Assembly (NCBI RefSeq): GCF_020281205.1
Contig: NZ_JACXZC010000003.1
Coordinates: forward strand, 113,730 to 177,729
Source: Empedobacter stercoris
GTDB lineage: Bacteria > Bacteroidota > Bacteroidia > Flavobacteriales > Weeksellaceae
Length of the DNA stretch: 64,000 nucleotides
Direction: 5' to 3'
The notes under the pieces were generated by a model. It was not told where the DNA came from and did not search any database. It worked only from the letters and a program-made list of their open reading frames with translations. The translations under genes were made by a program, and so were the position numbers. Of the stretch, positions 25,935 to 35,220 are shown one piece after another. Position 1 is the first letter of the stretch, and every line of letters begins with the position of its first letter.

Positions 25935-27743
25935 ATGAAAAATTTTTTTCTTTGTTTTAATTTGATTGCAGGAATTGCTTTCGCACAGACAGATACCATC
26001 AGTTTGAAGCCTTTGATTATGAATGATGTTTTTCTCAAAAATCATTATAAATCGCAAAGTGTAATCAAACTCAATGATAGTATTTTAGAGCAAAATCCGA
26101 ATCAACTTACCCAAGTTTTGCAAGCGCAAACACCGCTGTATTTTAAAGAAAATGGTAGAGGAATGGTTTCTTCTCCCTCTTTTCGTGGAACTTTGGCTTC
26201 GCACACCGCTGTTGTTTGGAATGGAATTAATGTTAATTCGCAAACAACTGGACAAACTGATTTTAATTTATTTACGAGCAATTCTTTTGACGGAATGATT
26301 GTAAAACCTGGTGGCGGAAGTATCGCATATGGAACAGGGGCAATAGGTGGAACAATTCACTTGCTGAATAAGACTGAATACAATAAAGGTCTTAATCAAA
26401 AAATAAGTTTGGGTTATGGAAGTTTTGATACATGGTCTGGAAAATATAAACTCAACTATAGTACAGAAAAATTAAGTTCTTCTTTAGCTTATGTAAGAAG
26501 TCAATCGGATAACGATTATTCGATTCCAAATTTTATGAAGAAGAACTTAAACGGAAAATATTATTTCAATACGATAAATGCCAATTTTGGGTATAAAATC
26601 GATTCGAAAAATGAATTAAAACTATATTCGATGTTTAATTTTGGTAGCCGAGAATTTCCATTGGTTGATATAGGTTCTACGCCTTCGGGTTACGACAATA
26701 ACGATTATCGTGTGATGACGGAATGGAATTTTAATCCAACTGAAACGTGGCAATCGCAATTAAAGTTGGCTTATGTAAGAGAAGAAAGTAGTTTTTTCAA
26801 CAACATTCACCATACATATTCTGACGATTTAGAGGTTGATAATTATGTATTGAAATATTATTTGAATCATCAATTGACATCTAATTTTGAAGTAGCGATT
26901 TCATCCGAAGCAAATTATAATCAAGGAAGTGGAAATAATTTGAGCAAAAGTGATCAAAATTCGCTCAATTTTGCGTTGATTGCAAAACATAAATTATCGG
27001 ATCATTTTGCGTATGAAGCGAGTATTCGCCAAGATTTTTCTAACCAATATCAAAATCCTTTTATTTATTCTTTAGGCTTCAATTATCGTCCTATCAATTC
27101 CTATCAATTAAGAGGAAATATTTCGAAAAATTTCAGAAATCCAACCTACAATGATTTATTTTGGAAAACGGGAGGAAATCCAGATTTGAAATCAGAATCG
27201 GCTTATCAATTCGAAATTGGGAATGATTTTATCAGTAAAAATTTAAACATTCAAACCAATATTTTTTACAATAAATTGAGTGATATGATTCAATGGATTC
27301 CGAGTCAATCGAACTCTTCGTATTGGATTCCTCGAAATGTTAACCGAGCCGAAACCTATGGTTTTGAATTGATAGGAGATTACAAATGGAATGCTTTTAC
27401 ATTTAATACAACTTACGGATTCACAAGAACAAAAGATAAATCGAAAAACAAAGAACTAATGTATTCGCCTCGTCACAAATGGACGTCAAGTGCACAATAT
27501 ACGTACAAACAGTTATCTGCGTTTGTTCAAAACAGTTACACAAGTAAAGTCTTTTCTGATTCGGAAGAAGAAAAAATAATTGATAATTTTTGGGTAACTA
27601 ATTTAGGGCTAAGTTATACGATTTCACCACTTTATAGCGTTTTTATTAGAGTGAATAATGTGTTTAATCAACATTACCAAACACAAGAAAACCGTTGGCA
27701 ACCAGGCACAAATTATACTTTACAAATACAAATAAAATTTTAA
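25935..27743 (+). CDS. btuB: TonB-dependent cobalamin receptor, BtuB-like
   Basis: A 602-residue outer-membrane receptor with signal peptide (MKNFFLCFNLIAGIAFA). The plug follows (LTQVLQAQTPLYFKENG, SPSFRGTLASHTAVVWNG, VKPGGGSIAYGTGAIGGTI) and a 22-strand-type barrel whose last strand ends in Phe. Length is that of BtuB (about 600). The cobalamin riboswitch directly ahead and the BtuG-like gene 4 bases behind fix the likely ligand. I took the second ATG, since the earlier one gives no signal sequence. Confidence 0.9.
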   Translation: MKNFFLCFNLIAGIAFAQTDTISLKPLIMNDVFLKNHYKSQSVIKLNDSILEQNPNQLTQVLQAQTPLYFKENGRGMVSSPSFRGTLASHTAVVWNGINVNSQTTGQTDFNLFTSNSFDGMIVKPGGGSIAYGTGAIGGTIHLLNKTEYNKGLNQKISLGYGSFDTWSGKYKLNYSTEKLSSSLAYVRSQSDNDYSIPNFMKKNLNGKYYFNTINANFGYKIDSKNELKLYSMFNFGSREFPLVDIGSTPSGYDNNDYRVMTEWNFNPTETWQSQLKLAYVREESSFFNNIHHTYSDDLEVDNYVLKYYLNHQLTSNFEVAISSEANYNQGSGNNLSKSDQNSLNFALIAKHKLSDHFAYEASIRQDFSNQYQNPFIYSLGFNYRPINSYQLRGNISKNFRNPTYNDLFWKTGGNPDLKSESAYQFEIGNDFISKNLNIQTNIFYNKLSDMIQWIPSQSNSSYWIPRNVNRAETYGFELIGDYKWNAFTFNTTYGFTRTKDKSKNKELMYSPRHKWTSSAQYTYKQLSAFVQNSYTSKVFSDSEEEKIIDNFWVTNLGLSYTISPLYSVFIRVNNVFNQHYQTQENRWQPGTNYTLQIQIKF

Positions 27744-27747
27744 AACT

Positions 27748-28824
27748 ATGATAAAATTTAAATCTATTGCGTTTATCGCTTTAGCCGGAGTTTTTTTACA
27801 ATCGTGTTCGAATGATGATGATGGACCAAGCAACGACCCTGAAAATGGGAACTATTCGAAGGGAGTTTTTGTTTTGAACGAAGGAAATATGAACTCGTCT
27901 AATTCGGATATTACTTATTTTGATCCAACTAAAGATGTAAGTACAACCAATCCAATTCAAGATATTTTCAAAACTGCAAATGCAGGGGCTCAATTAGGAT
28001 CAGTTGGACAAAGTATTTTTTTTAAAGGAAATAAAGCATATATCGTTGTTAATGCATCGAATAAAGTAGAAATTGTTGATCATACAACGTTTAAAAAGGT
28101 AAATACGATTCCTTCTTCTTCAACAATGAACAATCCTCGTTACGTGGTTGCTGATAATGATTTCTTGTATATTTCTAATTGGGGAGATCCAGCTGTTTCT
28201 ACTGATGATTTTATTGCAAAATATAAGATGAGTGATTTATCTTTTGTTGCAAAATATTCGGTGGATGAAGGTCCAGAAAAGATGATTCTTGAAAATGGAA
28301 AATTGTACGTTGCACAAAAAGGAGGTTGGGGAATTGGTAAAACAGTTTCAATTATTGACCTTAAAACATCAGATAGAAAAACAGTTAATGTTGGAGAAGT
28401 TCCGACTGATTTAACGATTCAGAACGGAAATTTATATGTGCTTTCGCAAGGTGTTTCTTGGGGGACACCATCAAAAGGGAAATTAGTTCGATACAATCTT
28501 GCAAGTGAAGACAAATTAGAAATGAATTTCCCTGAAGGAGAACATCCAGATTTCTTGGTTGCGAAAAATAATAAATTGTATTATATTTTGAATAATTCTG
28601 TTTATTCAATGGCTTTAAATGCAACAAATTTACCAACAAAAGCAGACTATATTACAGGTGCAGATAATGTGTATGGATTTAATGTAGAAGGCGATACGTT
28701 CTATATTTTAGATGCAAAAGATTTCAAATCAAGTGGTCGTTTGTTAATTCAGAATGCGCAAGGAGGTCTTAAGCATCCAGCGATTACAACAGGTGTTGGA
28801 CCAAATTCTGTTTACATCAAATAG
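27748..28824 (+). CDS. BtuG-like surface lipoprotein with beta-propeller (DUF5074/YncE-like)
   Basis: A 358-residue lipoprotein (lipobox ending LQSC, Cys20) whose mature N-terminus SNDDDG resembles the acidic lipoprotein export signal that sends lipoproteins to the cell surface in flavobacteria. The rest repeats a YncE-like blade pattern (KAYIVVNASNKVEIVD, FLYISNWGDPA, KLYVAQKGGWGIG, NLYVLSQG, TFYILDAKD). In Bacteroides, BtuG is a surface beta-propeller lipoprotein that binds B12 and hands it to BtuB. The position behind btuB under one riboswitch supports the same role; this is inference from context and fold. Confidence 0.8.
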   Translation: MIKFKSIAFIALAGVFLQSCSNDDDGPSNDPENGNYSKGVFVLNEGNMNSSNSDITYFDPTKDVSTTNPIQDIFKTANAGAQLGSVGQSIFFKGNKAYIVVNASNKVEIVDHTTFKKVNTIPSSSTMNNPRYVVADNDFLYISNWGDPAVSTDDFIAKYKMSDLSFVAKYSVDEGPEKMILENGKLYVAQKGGWGIGKTVSIIDLKTSDRKTVNVGEVPTDLTIQNGNLYVLSQGVSWGTPSKGKLVRYNLASEDKLEMNFPEGEHPDFLVAKNNKLYYILNNSVYSMALNATNLPTKADYITGADNVYGFNVEGDTFYILDAKDFKSSGRLLIQNAQGGLKHPAITTGVGPNSVYIK

Positions 28825-28842
28825 TTACTTCTTTACAGTAAT

Positions 28843-28876
28843 AAAAAAATCCGAAAGCTAAGCTTCGGATTTTTTT
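28843..28876. terminator. Bidirectional terminator overlapping the transporter stop
   Basis: A 13-bp stem (28843-28855 with 28864-28876) with A and T ends. Its 3' arm contains the last codons of the convergent transporter gene. Confidence 0.85.
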
Positions 28877-29763
28877 ATGTTTTTTAATTTAAAAATTGTT
28901 TTCGAATTGAAAACGATAATTGCTAAAAGAATTAGACTATAACCAATCATTTGCATTGAAGATACAACTTCATTATAATAAAAAATTGCCAAAGCGAAAT
29001 TCATAATTGGATTCAAGTAAATTAAAATGCCGACCGTAGAGGAATCGATTCCTTTCAAAGCAAAATTATTCAAGAACATAGGAATAATTGTGAATAACAC
29101 AACAATCATCAGAATGCATTGGTAAAAAATTGTTTCGGTGGGAATGGGTCCTGAAAAAATGAAAACCAACGGCAACATCAAAATTGCAACGATTAATAAT
29201 TGGGTCATTAAAAGATTGAAACTATCGAAAATATTCAAACTTCGTTGAATAATAATATATAATGCAAAAGTACAAGCTACAATTAAACTATAAACTAAGT
29301 CTAATAAATGACCTATAGAAAGGATTAAGCACGCTAAAAGACTAATTCCAACAGCAATCCATTTTATTTTGGTCAAATGTTCTTTCAGAATGATAAAAGC
29401 TAATACGGTGGTTATAATTGGACAAACCAAGTAAGAAAGCGAGGCTGCTTGTACACTAATATGATTCATCACGATGATAAACATCAACCAATTAGTCATT
29501 AAAATTACAGAACCACCAACAATTAAGCTTCCTAATTTTTTTTGTTTCTTTTTGTCAAAAGATTTGAACAAATTCCAGTCAGCTTTCATTTTATTTCGTC
29601 TAAAACCAACGTTTATTAGCACTAAAAAGAAAACCGAAACGTATAATCTAAAAAATAGAATGTCCAAAGGAGGATAATCCGCAATAGGTTTTAAACCAAA
29701 ACTAAAAAAGCCCCAAATAAAGTAAGTTATAATGGCTGCGATGATATATTTTGATTGATTCAT
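28858..29763 (-). CDS. EamA/RarD-type DMT superfamily transporter
   Basis: A 301-residue protein with ten hydrophobic helices and two EamA-like halves. The start MNQSKYIIAAIITYFIWGFFSFGLKP and the following DILFFRLYVSVFFLVLINV match RarD-like permeases. Substrate unknown; members move amino acids or other small metabolites out of the cell. The frame stays open for 70 codons upstream, but that extension is hydrophilic and overlaps the divergent tadA upstream region, so I start at 29763. Confidence 0.85.
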   Translation of the reverse strand: MNQSKYIIAAIITYFIWGFFSFGLKPIADYPPLDILFFRLYVSVFFLVLINVGFRRNKMKADWNLFKSFDKKKQKKLGSLIVGGSVILMTNWLMFIIVMNHISVQAASLSYLVCPIITTVLAFIILKEHLTKIKWIAVGISLLACLILSIGHLLDLVYSLIVACTFALYIIIQRSLNIFDSFNLLMTQLLIVAILMLPLVFIFSGPIPTETIFYQCILMIVVLFTIIPMFLNNFALKGIDSSTVGILIYLNPIMNFALAIFYYNEVVSSMQMIGYSLILLAIIVFNSKTIFKLKNIKKSEA

Positions 29764-29841
29764 AATTGGAGTCTTCAATTTGTGCAAATGTATCGAATAT
29801 CCAAGTTGGAAATGATTAATTTTGCGTTTAAATTTTATCAA

Positions 29842-30282
29842 ATGGAGAATCTTTTTACCGACGAATATTTTATGCGAATAGCCTTTAACGAAGCTGTAAC
29901 AGCTTTCGAAAGAGACGAAATTCCAGTTGGAGCTGTCATTGTTTGCAACAATAAAATTATAGCAAAAGCACATAATTTAACCGAAACGTTAACTGATGTT
30001 ACGGCTCATGCCGAAATGCAAGCGATAACTTCTGCAGCGAATTATTTGGGTGGAAAATATTTACAAGATTGTACTTTATACGTTACTTTAGAACCTTGTG
30101 TGATGTGTGGTGGCGCTTTGTATTGGAGTCAAATCTCGAAAGTTGTGTATGGTGCTTCTGATGATAAAAGAGGTTTTAAAGCAAAGATTGGAGAGCTACA
30201 TCCAAAAACTGAAATCGTAGCTGGAGTTATGGAAGATGAATGTAGCCAATTGATAAAAGAGTTTTTTATGCGAAAACGCTAA
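29842..30282 (+). CDS. tadA: tRNA-specific adenosine deaminase
   Basis: A 146-residue deaminase that converts A34 of tRNA-Arg(ACG) to inosine. The zinc-binding motifs are HAEMQAI (His ligand and catalytic Glu) and PCVMCGG (two Cys ligands); ERDEIPVGAVIV precedes them. A role as guanine or cytosine deaminase is less likely given the C-terminal RGFKAKIGELHPKTEI pattern. I start at MENLFTDEYF. Its stop overlaps that of the convergent hydrolase by four bases. Confidence 0.9.
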   Translation: MENLFTDEYFMRIAFNEAVTAFERDEIPVGAVIVCNNKIIAKAHNLTETLTDVTAHAEMQAITSAANYLGGKYLQDCTLYVTLEPCVMCGGALYWSQISKVVYGASDDKRGFKAKIGELHPKTEIVAGVMEDECSQLIKEFFMRKR

Positions 30283-31025
30283 ATTGATTTTAAGAGTGAT
30301 AAAACCTCTTCATAATTTTCGATAAAAGCCATGTGTCCACCATCTAATTTAGAAAGATGAATAGTTGGTAAATCAGGTATTCGTGTTAGAAATAGTTCAG
30401 GATTAACTGTTTCATCATGTAAACCGACCATAATATAAATTTCACCTTTAAAATCGTATAAAATTGAAGAACGATCTGGTCGCTCTTGCATTCCTTTCAA
30501 AGCCGCACAAACACCTTCGATAGAGGTTGTTAAAGCTATTTCTTTTACAAATTTTAAATCCTCTCTAAATTTATCTCGATGATGAGCGGCAAATAAAGAG
30601 GGCATACTAAAATTAACCAATGTGTTAAAATTTCTTTTCGCTGTATTACATGCTTTCAATCGTTGATTTTTCTTAGCTTCATCATCCGCTAATGTAGAAG
30701 AATTAATCAAAACGATATTCTCTGTTCGTTCAGGAAAAAGTTCAGCCAAAGCACAAGTTACATAACCACCCATCGAATGCCCAACAAAAGTTGCTTGTTC
30801 AATTTTTAGCTCATCTAAAACAGCAATCACTTCTTCTGCCATTTCTTCCATAGTGTTCACTTCACCAATGTTTTCAGAATTTCCATGACCGGGTAAATCA
30901 ATTGTAATGATTTGGAAATGTTCTATCAAATCATTTTTTAATCGATTCCATATTTTATGATTTTCTAAAAAACCATGTAAAAAGACAATTGCTTTTCCGT
31001 CTCCATTATTTTCGTAAAACAACAT
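30279..31025 (-). CDS. Alpha/beta-fold hydrolase
   Basis: A 248-residue alpha/beta hydrolase. HGFLENHKIWN (oxyanion loop), DLPGHGNS, the nucleophile elbow GHSMGG, the acid in VGLHDETVNP and the base in DGGHMAF are in the right order. Resembles MenH/bromoperoxidase-like esterases; no substrate can be named. There is no signal peptide, so it is cytoplasmic. Monocistronic, convergent with tadA. Confidence 0.88.
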   Translation of the reverse strand: MLFYENNGDGKAIVFLHGFLENHKIWNRLKNDLIEHFQIITIDLPGHGNSENIGEVNTMEEMAEEVIAVLDELKIEQATFVGHSMGGYVTCALAELFPERTENIVLINSSTLADDEAKKNQRLKACNTAKRNFNTLVNFSMPSLFAAHHRDKFREDLKFVKEIALTTSIEGVCAALKGMQERPDRSSILYDFKGEIYIMVGLHDETVNPELFLTRIPDLPTIHLSKLDGGHMAFIENYEEVLSLLKSI

Positions 31026-31072
31026 AAGTTTGGTTCAGAATTTGTAATTCGTTAAAATACAAATTTACAATA

Positions 31073-31552
31073 ATGAAAAAATATACTCCTATTATCCTCC
31101 TATCATTAGCTATTGCTGCTATTGTTTTTTATTGCATGACTAAAAATGAATCTATTAAAGTGGGACAATCTGCCCAGAAAGAAGTAAAAAACAGTTCTTT
31201 TGTAAAAGAAATTGCATTAAGAATTCCAGAAATTTCAGATCATTCAGAATTAAAACTTATGAATGGAAAAGGCGATTTTGAGATAGAAAAACATGCAAAT
31301 GAAAATCAAATATTTAGTTTTCGTAATGATTCTTCTCAATCAGTATTTATTCAAATTATTCCACAAAATAATCAAGCAAATATTCGAATCAACCAAATTA
31401 TTTCACCTAATAACGAAAGTGATGGACCTTTTGGAAAAGAAATCAATTATGATTTGACAGAAAAAGGTTTGTACCAAATTAGAATTGGAGAAAGTTTAAT
31501 GCAAGGAGATCCTTTTGAAGGAAATTATACCTTGAAATTGCAGTTAAAATAG
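31073..31552 (+). CDS. Secreted protein, paralogue of the next gene
   Basis: A 159-residue protein with one N-terminal hydrophobic helix (YTPIILLSLAIAAIVFYC). The C-terminal 95 residues align with the next gene: both hold a stretch NI/IRIN..I followed by GPFGKE, then a YDL/FDL strand and a closing GLYQ/GVYQ strand, ending in LKLQL/LKL. This looks like a small beta-sandwich. No family or catalytic motif is recognised. Gap of 27 bases to the paralogue; the two are likely one operon. Confidence 0.6.
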   Translation: MKKYTPIILLSLAIAAIVFYCMTKNESIKVGQSAQKEVKNSSFVKEIALRIPEISDHSELKLMNGKGDFEIEKHANENQIFSFRNDSSQSVFIQIIPQNNQANIRINQIISPNNESDGPFGKEINYDLTEKGLYQIRIGESLMQGDPFEGNYTLKLQLK

Positions 31553-31579
31553 TTACTTTTACAACAGAATTTTGCTGTT

Positions 31580-32161
31580 ATGAAATGGAATTTTATTGCT
31601 TTTATTACTTTATTGTGTTTTTATAGTTGTGAGGACAAATCTACGCCGACAATTTATCCAAGCAAAATAGGGATTGATTCGGCATACAAGGATTTAGCTA
31701 AACAAGATAAACCAATTGTAGAGGATGTGATGAAAGAGGAAGAAAAAACTCTAAAAACCTCTAATAAAATAGTTGAAAAACCGAGCCGAAAAACTATTTC
31801 AAATACGGATAAAATTGTTCCGTTAAGTCGCAATAATACAACCGAAGATTTGGTTATTAGTTATGCAAAAGCAAATGCAGAACCTACTAAAGTAGCGGGA
31901 CAAACGAATACATTTACGTTTAATTCGGATTCAGCCAAAAAAGTTTGGATTAAAGTATCAGCACAAGATTCAATGGCTAATATTCGTATTAATCATATCA
32001 AAGGACCTGCAGATTCTATAAAAGGAGGACCTTTCGGAAAAGAAACGATTTTCGATTTACCTGCACGTGGTGTTTATCAATTTTCTATTTCAGAAAAGCC
32101 TACAAATGCAAAACCTTATGCTGGACAGTATAAAGTTGAATTGAAATTATTGTGGAAGTAA
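31580..32161 (+). CDS. Lipoprotein, paralogue of the preceding gene
   Basis: A 193-residue lipoprotein (MKWNFIAFITLLCFYSC, Cys17) with a Lys/Glu/Thr-rich spacer of about 70 residues and a C-terminal beta domain similar to that of the preceding gene (ANIRINHI, GGPFGKE, ARGVYQF). The two differ in export: one membrane-anchored, one lipidated. They probably arose by tandem duplication. Function unknown. Confidence 0.65.
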   Translation: MKWNFIAFITLLCFYSCEDKSTPTIYPSKIGIDSAYKDLAKQDKPIVEDVMKEEEKTLKTSNKIVEKPSRKTISNTDKIVPLSRNNTTEDLVISYAKANAEPTKVAGQTNTFTFNSDSAKKVWIKVSAQDSMANIRINHIKGPADSIKGGPFGKETIFDLPARGVYQFSISEKPTNAKPYAGQYKVELKLLWK

Positions 32162-32251
32162 TGATCTATCTTTCAAAATAAAATAAAAATTTTAGTTAAT
32201 TTTTATCAATTATTTTCCAAAACATTTTTAAGTTTATGGAAATACTCACAC

Positions 32252-33685
32252 ATGAAATCGAAATTATTATTCTCACTTGGCTTAATTACTGCAACTATGA
32301 GTTTATCAGCTCAAACGAATGAACAAATTTTAACGTTGATAAATAACGAAGTAAAACAAAATTCGGAGGCTTATCAACAATTAAAAAAAGCAACCGAAAC
32401 GATTGGGCATCGTGCAACAGGAACAGAAAATGGAAAGAAAGCAGAAGAATATGCTGCAAATTTATTGCGTTCTTATGGTTATGATGTTGTTTTTCAAGAG
32501 TTTACTTTTAATGGGTGGAATCGTAAGAGTTTAGATCTTAAAGTTAATCATCAATCAATCGAAGCGGTTGCGTTAGCACATTCGCCTGCAAAAGTCAAAC
32601 TTTCTGGTGAATTGATTGATTTGGGGAATGGTCTACAAGACGATTACAAACAAATTGGTGATCAAGTAAAAGGTAAAATTGTTTTCGCTGCACTTGGTTT
32701 ATTAGAAGGGACACCAAAAGAAGTTGAGAATCTGCATCGCTCCGAAAAAACTGCTTTAGCAGAAAAATATGGAGCAAAAGGAATTATTTTGTTTAATCGT
32801 GCTCCAGGAGAAATTTTATTAACAGGTACTGCTTCGGTTACGGGAGAAATTATCAAGATTCCTGCACTTAATATCAGTTTAGAAGCCGGATTGAAAATCA
32901 AAGAAAATTTAAAGAAAGGAAAGGAAGTTGCAAAAATAGAAATGAAAAATGATGTTGGACAAATGAAAGGTCGCAACATTATTGCCACGAAAATTGGAAC
33001 TAAATATCCAGACGAAAAAATTGTTTTAGGAGGTCATTTAGATAGTTGGGATTTAGCTACGGGAGCTATAGATAATGGAGTGGGAAGTTTTTCTGTGATT
33101 GATGTAGCAAGAACGTTCAAAAAACTTCAATTGAAAAATGAGCGAACAATAGAGTTTGTTCTATTTATGGGAGAAGAAGTTGGATTGATTGGTTCTAAAC
33201 ATTATGTGAATCAAGCAATGAAAGATGGTTCAATTCATCAAATAAAAGTGATGTCAAATATGGACATGACAACTAATCCAAAATCCTATTATTCGACAAT
33301 GGAAAGCAGTTTGCCAATTTTATCAGCATATGCGAAAGATGTCCAAAAAGTAATTCCAGATTTTAAATCGAGTACATATGTAAGTATCGGTTTACATTCG
33401 GATCATCAGCCTTTTATGTTACAAGGTGTGCCAATTATAGGTTTGTCAGATAGCCAATTTACAAAAGGTGCTTTAGATTGTTATCACGCCAATTGTGATA
33501 CGTTTGATTATGTAGAAGAAGTTGGCTTAAAAAATAATGTCATTTTAGAAACCTATTTGTTATACCAATTAAGTAATCTTGATCAAATACCTTCTAATCA
33601 TTGGTCTGAACTTGAAATAAAAGAAGCTTTAATCAAAGGAAATTTAAAAACTCCACTTCGTATTTCAGGCGATTGGAGATGGTAA
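32252..33685 (+). CDS. Secreted M28 family metallopeptidase (glutamate carboxypeptidase Q-like)
   Basis: A 477-residue exported peptidase with signal peptide (MKSKLLFSLGLITATMSLSA). A PA-like insert (KGKIVFAALGLLEG) precedes the M28 catalytic domain: Zn ligands in GGHLDSWD (His), GAIDNG (bridging Asp), MGEEVGL (catalytic Glu and ligand), SNMDMTT and SDHQPF (His). Size and domain order match plasma glutamate carboxypeptidase/CPQ. It would split dipeptides or trim peptides in the periplasm. No sorting domain is visible. Confidence 0.9.
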   Translation: MKSKLLFSLGLITATMSLSAQTNEQILTLINNEVKQNSEAYQQLKKATETIGHRATGTENGKKAEEYAANLLRSYGYDVVFQEFTFNGWNRKSLDLKVNHQSIEAVALAHSPAKVKLSGELIDLGNGLQDDYKQIGDQVKGKIVFAALGLLEGTPKEVENLHRSEKTALAEKYGAKGIILFNRAPGEILLTGTASVTGEIIKIPALNISLEAGLKIKENLKKGKEVAKIEMKNDVGQMKGRNIIATKIGTKYPDEKIVLGGHLDSWDLATGAIDNGVGSFSVIDVARTFKKLQLKNERTIEFVLFMGEEVGLIGSKHYVNQAMKDGSIHQIKVMSNMDMTTNPKSYYSTMESSLPILSAYAKDVQKVIPDFKSSTYVSIGLHSDHQPFMLQGVPIIGLSDSQFTKGALDCYHANCDTFDYVEEVGLKNNVILETYLLYQLSNLDQIPSNHWSELEIKEALIKGNLKTPLRISGDWRW

Positions 33686-33692
33686 TATCAAA

Positions 33693-33725
33693 AAAAAATC
33701 CTTCAGAATTTCTGAAGGATTTTTT
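33693..33725. terminator. Bidirectional terminator
   Basis: A 15-bp perfect stem (33693-33707 with 33711-33725) with A and T ends, between the convergent peptidase and tnaA. Confidence 0.9.
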
Positions 33726-33727
33726 GT

Positions 33728-35104
33728 TTATTTCTTTTTTAATTTAACGGTAAAATGTCGTAAGATTTCTGATTCCCACGAAATTTCATAACCTGAATTA
33801 ATCTCATTTCGGCGATCGAAAATATTCTTCAATGCTACTGCGATATAATCCATGTGACTTTGGAAATAAGTACGTCTTGGAATGGCTAAACGCAACAATT
33901 CTAACTTTGGATAACGATTTTCTCTTGTTTCAGGATCACGATCAGCCAAAATAGTTCCAATTTCTACACCTCGAATTCCAGCTTCCTTATACAATTCAAT
34001 TCCTAAAGTTTGTGCAGGAAATTCTTCGCGCGGGACGTTTGGCAAGAATTTTACAGCATCTACAAAAATAGCATGTCCTCCAATTGGCTGTTGAATCGGA
34101 ATTCCATATTCGATTAATTTATTTCCTAAATATTCGATCTGTTTGATACGAGATTGTAAGTACGAATATTCTGTTGATTCTTGTAAACCTTGTGCTAAGG
34201 CAGCTAAATCGCGTCCAGCTAATCCTCCATAACTTAAATATCCTTCGTATATAATTCCAAAATTTCCACAAATTTTATATAGCTCTTCGTTATTCAGTGC
34301 AATAAATCCACCGATATTTACCAAACCATCTTTTTTTGCAGACATCGTCATTCCATCCCCAAAAGAAAACATTTCCAAAACAATTTCTTTAATTGTTTTC
34401 TGCTTAAATTCTTCTTCTCTTTCTTTGATGAAGTATGCATTTTCAGCGAAACGAGCACCGTCAAAAAAGACAGGAATTTCATACTGATTAGATAGTTCAC
34501 GTACTTGACGAATGTTCTCCATAGATACAGGTTGACCGCCAGAAGAATTACACGTAACCGTGATTAAAGTAAATGGAATTTTTTCTTTGCCATATTCTTT
34601 GTAGACATTTTCAAGCTTTTGTAAATCGATGTTTCCTTTGAATGGATGAATCAATTCGCTATCAAATGCTTCGTCAATTGTACAATCAATGGCATGTGCT
34701 TTTCTAAATTCAATGTGTCCTTTTGTTGTGTCAAAATGTGAATTTCCAGGAACCACATGACCTTCTTTAACAAGTGCCGAAAATAATACATTTTCCGCTG
34801 CACGACCTTGATGAGTAGGTAAAAGAAATTTGAAACCTGTAATTGTATTGATTGTTTCTTTTAGTTTCAAGAATGATTGAGAACCTGCGTAACTTTCGTC
34901 TCCAGTCATCATCTCAGACCACTGTTTATCCGACATAGCTCCAGTTCCTGAATCGGTTAATAGATCGATAAATACTTTATGGCTTTCAAGATTAAATAGG
35001 TTGTAGTCTTTTTCTTCGATCCACTTTTCGCGCTCTTCTGGAGTAGATTGATAAATTTCTTCGACCATTTTTATACGAAATGGTTCGGCAAAAGGTAATT
35101 CCAT
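33728..35104 (-). CDS. tnaA: Tryptophanase (tryptophan indole-lyase)
   Basis: A 458-residue PLP enzyme splitting tryptophan to indole, pyruvate and ammonia. SDSGTGAMS-like DSGTGAMSDKQW, FLLPTHQGRAAENVLF, NSSGGQPVSM, FFDGARFAEN and the PLP lysine K258 in TMSAKKD are family marks shared with tyrosine phenol-lyase. The C-terminal LRHFTVKL keeps the His that in E. coli TnaA (His463) favours tryptophan, whereas tyrosine phenol-lyase has Phe there. No TnaC-like leader peptide is seen upstream. Confidence 0.92.
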   Translation of the reverse strand: MELPFAEPFRIKMVEEIYQSTPEEREKWIEEKDYNLFNLESHKVFIDLLTDSGTGAMSDKQWSEMMTGDESYAGSQSFLKLKETINTITGFKFLLPTHQGRAAENVLFSALVKEGHVVPGNSHFDTTKGHIEFRKAHAIDCTIDEAFDSELIHPFKGNIDLQKLENVYKEYGKEKIPFTLITVTCNSSGGQPVSMENIRQVRELSNQYEIPVFFDGARFAENAYFIKEREEEFKQKTIKEIVLEMFSFGDGMTMSAKKDGLVNIGGFIALNNEELYKICGNFGIIYEGYLSYGGLAGRDLAALAQGLQESTEYSYLQSRIKQIEYLGNKLIEYGIPIQQPIGGHAIFVDAVKFLPNVPREEFPAQTLGIELYKEAGIRGVEIGTILADRDPETRENRYPKLELLRLAIPRRTYFQSHMDYIAVALKNIFDRRNEINSGYEISWESEILRHFTVKLKKK

Positions 35105-35170
35105 TTTTTTGTGTTTAGTGTAAAACTAAGAAACCTTAAGATTATTATCAATTATATAATTAAAATCAAA

Positions 35171-35201
35171 AAAATCCTTTATCTCTTAGACAAAGGATTT
35201 T
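35171..35201 (-). terminator. Terminator of the thioesterase at 35221
   Basis: AAAATCCTTT (35171-35180) and AAAGGATTTT (35192-35201) form a 10-bp stem ending in T on the minus strand. Confidence 0.75.
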
Positions 35202-35220
35202 AACTTTCTATAGTTCGTTG

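Noticed and set aside
25667..26057. Minus-strand frames over the cobalamin riboswitch and btuB start
   Set aside because: They lie on the riboswitch and a real gene in the opposite direction and show no protein signature.
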